In this document: positions 6,997-9,996 of the stretch, piece after piece
Layout: every line of letters begins with the position of its first letter
How positions within the stretch are numbered: the stretch's first letter is position 1
NCBI GenBank assembly: GCA_007120615.1
Contig: SKNI01000265.1
Span: 1 to 9,996, forward strand
Length of the DNA: 9,996 nucleotides
Source of the DNA: Myxococcales bacterium
GTDB taxonomy: Bacteria > Myxococcota_A > Bradymonadia > Bradymonadales > Bradymonadaceae
Direction of reading: 5' to 3'
The notes under the pieces: generated by a model
Seen by the model: the letters and a program-made list of their open reading frames with translations, nothing else
What the model was told of the DNA's origin: nothing
Databases searched by the model: none
Made by a program: the position numbers and the translations under genes

Positions 6997-9996
6997 GCCA
7001 TCCCGACCCGATTGCCATTATTTCGCGCGCCTGTATCTTCCCAAAATCACTTTCTCCACAGAGCCTGTGGAAAAACCTGTTGGAAGGTCGCGATCTCCTC
7101 ACTCCACCTGACCCTCGGCGATGGCGCACCGACCCCGGCCAGGCCATGGACCGGGAGGGCTGGAATAACCCCGGCGGATACGTCGACGGATTCGACGAGA
7201 TCTTCGATCCCGAAGCCCTCCACCTGGCCCCCGACTTATTGCAGGCTTTAGATCCGCTCTATTTGTGGGTTCTTCACACGGCGGACATCGCCTATCGCCA
7301 GATAAAGCGCCGGGAAGAGGGCAATCTATCCATCCTCCTGGGGAATCTATCCCTCCCCTCCGAAGGGCTCGCCAGATGGACCGAGTCGGTCTGGCAGAAC
7401 ACCGAAAAGCCCCATCGATTCAACCGATTTATGAGCGGTCTCCCCGCCCATCTCATCGGCCCGGCCCTCAACCGAGAAGCCGACGCGTTCTCCCTGGATG
7501 CTGCCTGTGCATCGTCACTTTACGCCATAAAATTGGGCTGTGAAAAACTTCGCCAAAATCGCGCCGATATCGTACTCGCCGGGGCCGTAAACCGCGCCGA
7601 CCCCCTCTTTTTGAACATCGGATTTCAGGCCCTCCAGGCCCTCAGTCCCACCGGCCAAAGTCGCCCTTTTCACCGCGACGCTGACGGACTCGTCCCCACC
7701 GAAGGAGCAGCCTTTATCGCTCTGAAAAGACTGGACGACGCCATCCACTGCGAAGACCAGATCCTCGGCGTCATCCACGACGCCGGACTCTCCAACGACG
7801 GCCGCTCCGACGGACTCCTTGTCCCGGCGTCCAGCGGCCAGATCCGCTCGATTCAAAGCGCTTACACCCGCGCCGCCGTTAACCCCGAAGACATCACCTA
7901 TATCGAATGCCACGCCACGGGCACCTCCGTCGGCGACGGCCGCGAAGTTGAAAGTCTTCAGGAAATCTTCGCTCCTCAAGGTTCCGGACGAAACCGAGGC
8001 GAAAAGATCCCCATCGGCTCCCATAAATCCAATATGGGCCATGCCATCACCGCCGCCGGAATGGCGGGGCTCCTCAAGATCCTCGGCGCCTTCGAGGAAG
8101 AGACCCTCCCACCGACGATTCACTGCGACGACCCCATCGACGTTCTCAAAGACTCCCCATTTCGGGTCCTCACAAAAGCAGAACCCTGGAACGCCCCACG
8201 CCGAATCGCCGCCATCTCCGCCTTTGGCTTCGGCGGCAATAATAGCCACCTCATCGTCGAAGAGTGGCGCGGCGACCGAAAGACCTTCCCCGCCGCAGAG
8301 CTCACCAGCGAAGAGCCACCGGAGGTCGCCGTCGTCGGCATTGGCATCATCAGCGGCGTCGCCAAAACCACCGAGGAGTTCCAGCGTTTTCTACTCTCCT
8401 CGAACGAAAACGCCCCGAACGAAAACGCCCAGGACTGGCCTCTAGACGAGATCAAAATCCCCCTCGACGGACTCCGCTTTCCCCCGCGAGACCTGGCCGA
8501 GAGCCTTCCCCAGCAACTGGCCATTCTCCGGGCCTCCACCGATGCCCTCTCGACGCTGAACCTCGACGGCCTCCACCGCGAAAAAACGGGCGTCTTCATC
8601 GGCATGCAGACCGACCCCGATATCGTCCGCCACGGCCTCCGGGCGCGGCTCGACGAGACGAAATTCGACCGCGACGCTGTCGCCCAACCCCTCACAGCCG
8701 CCACCGTCGTCGGCGCGCTGCCCAATATCGTCGCCAATCGCATCAACTCCCACTTCGACTTCGGCGGCTACTCCTTTGCCACCTCCGCCGAGGAGCACTC
8801 CGGCGACGTCGCCCTCATCGAAGCCACCGAGGCCATCCAACGAGGCGACCTCCAATCCGCCATCGTCGGCGCCGTCGAGATGACCACCGACATCGCCAAC
8901 GCCGCCGCCCAGGACCCCGAGAGCCGAACGCCGCATACGGATGCCGCCGTCGTCCTGGTTCTCAAAAACAAGACCCTGGCACTGGAATGTGGCGACTCCA
9001 TTTTGGCCACCATCACCGACCCGGGCCGCCCGAAACACCTCGTTCCAACCGACACCACACAGCCGTCGGCCACCATCGAAACCCCCGACGCCCACAGCGC
9101 CACCGGTCTTCTTCGAATCGCCGCCGCCATTGCCGTCCCTGAATTCGCCCTTCCCCGACACTACACCGACAACTCCCCGGTCGCCGGCTACCGCACCGAA
9201 GCCCGCGTAGAGAACCGCGCGCTTCAGGCTCCCACTCGCACCACTACATTTCACCGAACACCGCGCCCGGTCCTGCTCGACGCTCCCAGAATCCACACCG
9301 TCAAACACCGGGGCCGCCGAGCCACCATCGTAGCCGTCACCGACGACGAGTTCTCCGAAAAACTGGCCCGATTCAAGGCCCATCTCCACACCGGAGCGTC
9401 CCCCGGAGAGGGCGTCTTTCCTTTTGGAGCCGAAGTTACCGAAGGGGAGACGGGCCAGATAGCCCAGGTCTTTACCGGCGCTGCTGCTGCCTACCCCGGC
9501 ATGGGACGCGCCACAATGCTTGGCTTTCCCGAACTCATCGAAGACCTCTCCAGCCGCTTTACTAATATCGAAAAAGCCACCCGCTGGATGTGCCATCCCG
9601 ACACCCAGGCCCCGCCGACCCCGCTGGATAAGCTCTTCGCCTCCAGCGTCCTAAGCCAGCTCCACAACGACCTCCTCACCAACGTCCTGGGCGTTGAATT
9701 CGACGCCGCCATCGGCTTCAGCAGCGGCGAAACCAACGCCCTCTTCGCCACCGGCGTCTGGCGAGACTTCGACGACCTCCTCAACGATTTCGAAGAGAGC
9801 GGCGCGTTCACCCGCTATCTGGGCGGCTCCTTCGACATTCTCCACCAGGCCTGGGAAGGGTACCTGGCACCGTCAAAAAATGGGCCCAAAAATACCGAAA
9901 ACCCACACCCCACCTGGGAAAGCTGGCGCGTCGTCGGCGACCGCCAGGCCGTCGACAAAGCCCTCGCCAACGAGCCCCTGGTCCACCTGATCCTGA
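6993..9996 (+). CDS. pfaC: PfaC/Pfa3-like synthase subunit (KS-CLF-AT...), 3' end beyond window
   Basis: The frame is open for 1001 codons to the window edge with no stop, so the C-terminus is missing. Residues about 5-427 form a KS with DAACASS Cys172, CHATGT His307 and MGH His350. It begins IAIISRACIFP and ends with FGFGGNNSH. Residues about 444-740 are a KS-like chain-length-factor domain. Its FDFGG landmark aligns without gaps to the KS active site, but Cys is replaced by Glu601 (SAEEHSG). It keeps a His701 that may match the second KS histidine. From about 825 a third unit starts with VFTGAAAAYPGMG and has a serine-elbow GFSSGE (Ser910), like the PfaB-type acyltransferase. A KS-CLF-AT order recalls, from memory, myxobacterial Pfa3, which continues with DH-DH and an acyltransferase; those parts would lie outside. 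The first KS lacks the YCKRGGF block seen in the first gene. A HglC-like glycolipid synthase subunit is an alternative. Confidence 0.85.
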   Translation, partial: MSHPDPIAIISRACIFPKSLSPQSLWKNLLEGRDLLTPPDPRRWRTDPGQAMDREGWNNPGGYVDGFDEIFDPEALHLAPDLLQALDPLYLWVLHTADIAYRQIKRREEGNLSILLGNLSLPSEGLARWTESVWQNTEKPHRFNRFMSGLPAHLIGPALNREADAFSLDAACASSLYAIKLGCEKLRQNRADIVLAGAVNRADPLFLNIGFQALQALSPTGQSRPFHRDADGLVPTEGAAFIALKRLDDAIHCEDQILGVIHDAGLSNDGRSDGLLVPASSGQIRSIQSAYTRAAVNPEDITYIECHATGTSVGDGREVESLQEIFAPQGSGRNRGEKIPIGSHKSNMGHAITAAGMAGLLKILGAFEEETLPPTIHCDDPIDVLKDSPFRVLTKAEPWNAPRRIAAISAFGFGGNNSHLIVEEWRGDRKTFPAAELTSEEPPEVAVVGIGIISGVAKTTEEFQRFLLSSNENAPNENAQDWPLDEIKIPLDGLRFPPRDLAESLPQQLAILRASTDALSTLNLDGLHREKTGVFIGMQTDPDIVRHGLRARLDETKFDRDAVAQPLTAATVVGALPNIVANRINSHFDFGGYSFATSAEEHSGDVALIEATEAIQRGDLQSAIVGAVEMTTDIANAAAQDPESRTPHTDAAVVLVLKNKTLALECGDSILATITDPGRPKHLVPTDTTQPSATIETPDAHSATGLLRIAAAIAVPEFALPRHYTDNSPVAGYRTEARVENRALQAPTRTTTFHRTPRPVLLDAPRIHTVKHRGRRATIVAVTDDEFSEKLARFKAHLHTGASPGEGVFPFGAEVTEGETGQIAQVFTGAAAAYPGMGRATMLGFPELIEDLSSRFTNIEKATRWMCHPDTQAPPTPLDKLFASSVLSQLHNDLLTNVLGVEFDAAIGFSSGETNALFATGVWRDFDDLLNDFEESGAFTRYLGGSFDILHQAWEGYLAPSKNGPKNTENPHPTWESWRVVGDRQAVDKALANEPLVHLIL
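8401..8430 (+). repeat. Exact 15-bp tandem duplication in the CLF N-terminal region
   Basis: CGAACGAAAACGCCC occurs twice without a gap (8401-8415, 8416-8430), giving SNENAPNENAQ around residues 470-480 of the second synthase gene. It follows the first helix of the CLF domain, where a loop is expected. The perfect identity suggests a recent slippage event that keeps the frame. Confidence 0.9.
9859..9873 (+). repeat. Dispersed near-palindrome GGTACCTGGCACCGT inside the AT domain of the second gene
   Basis: The same 15 bases found three times in the first gene's linker occur here, about 5.8 kb away. In this gene they are read one frame differently (TAC CTG GCA CCG, giving YLAP, instead of VPGT). 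GGTACC-T-GGCACC pairs with itself except at one position, so it can form a small hairpin. It sits in an Asn/Pro/Lys-rich insert-like stretch (APSKNGPKNTENPHPT) between two better-structured AT segments. It resembles the short palindromes (REP-like, RAYT-associated) that spread in some genomes. That family link is inferred. Confidence 0.75.

Noticed and set aside
8264..9142. Plus-strand frame of 292 codons, very Arg/His-rich
   Set aside because: It is an out-of-frame shadow of the second synthase gene; its composition is that of frame-shifted C-rich codons.
8442..9596. Long minus-strand open frame (384 codons) and similar antisense frames at 2041-2868, 2911-3864 and 6178-6897
   Set aside because: They lie opposite strongly recognisable KS, AT, linker, DH and CLF coding sequence, have Gly/Val/Asp-rich compositions typical of antisense reading of GC-rich genes, and show no domain motifs.
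9875..9900. A-runs (AAAAAA, AAAAA) as a possible frameshift or slippage site
   Set aside because: The frame reads through sensibly on both sides into AT-like sequence, and no stop or alternative product supports slippage.
9994..9996. TGA at the window end as the stop of the second gene
   Set aside because: It is out of frame with ATG 6993; the in-frame codon is CTG 9993-9995, so the gene continues past the window.

Overview
The window is GC-rich bacterial DNA with a strong preference for C-ending codons (GCC, ATC, ACC, CTC). All credible genes lie on the + strand. It holds the front part of a multidomain iterative lipid synthase of the polyunsaturated fatty acid (PUFA) / secondary lipid synthase class. 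The large flexible linkers and the apparent fusion of an acyltransferase into the second subunit resemble, from memory, myxobacterial-type (Myxococcota, Bradymonadota, former Deltaproteobacteria) clusters. That taxonomic guess is inference only.

Layout: (1) 1-426 is the 3' end of an unrecognised gene whose product carries two short repeats like those of SmpA/OmlA/BamE-type outer-membrane lipoproteins. (2) 427-504 is a short spacer with a ribosome binding site. (3) 505-6996 is a complete 2163-residue PfaA/Pfa2-like subunit: KS, malonyl-type AT, a repeat-rich linker, two nearly identical ACPs, KR with its upstream structural half, and a C-terminal DH. (4) 6993-9996 starts in an ATGA overlap and runs off the window end. 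It is a PfaC/Pfa3-like subunit with an active KS, a decarboxylase-like KS/CLF lacking the catalytic cysteine, and the first part of a PfaB-like AT.

Together the two proteins would form one megasynthase. The first protein loads malonyl units onto its ACPs, condenses them and reduces the keto group, and its DH may remove water. The second protein's KS-CLF pair would perform further condensations, and its AT may take part in loading or product transfer. The trans enoyl reductase (PfaD/Pfa1), the fused DH-DH and any terminal acyltransferase expected for a PUFA synthase are not in the window. The product could therefore be a PUFA or another secondary lipid (for example a heterocyst-glycolipid-like chain).

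The most unusual non-coding signal is a 15-bp near-palindrome, GGTACCTGGCACCGT. It occurs three times at 102-bp intervals in the first gene's linker and once in the second gene, where it is read in a different codon frame.
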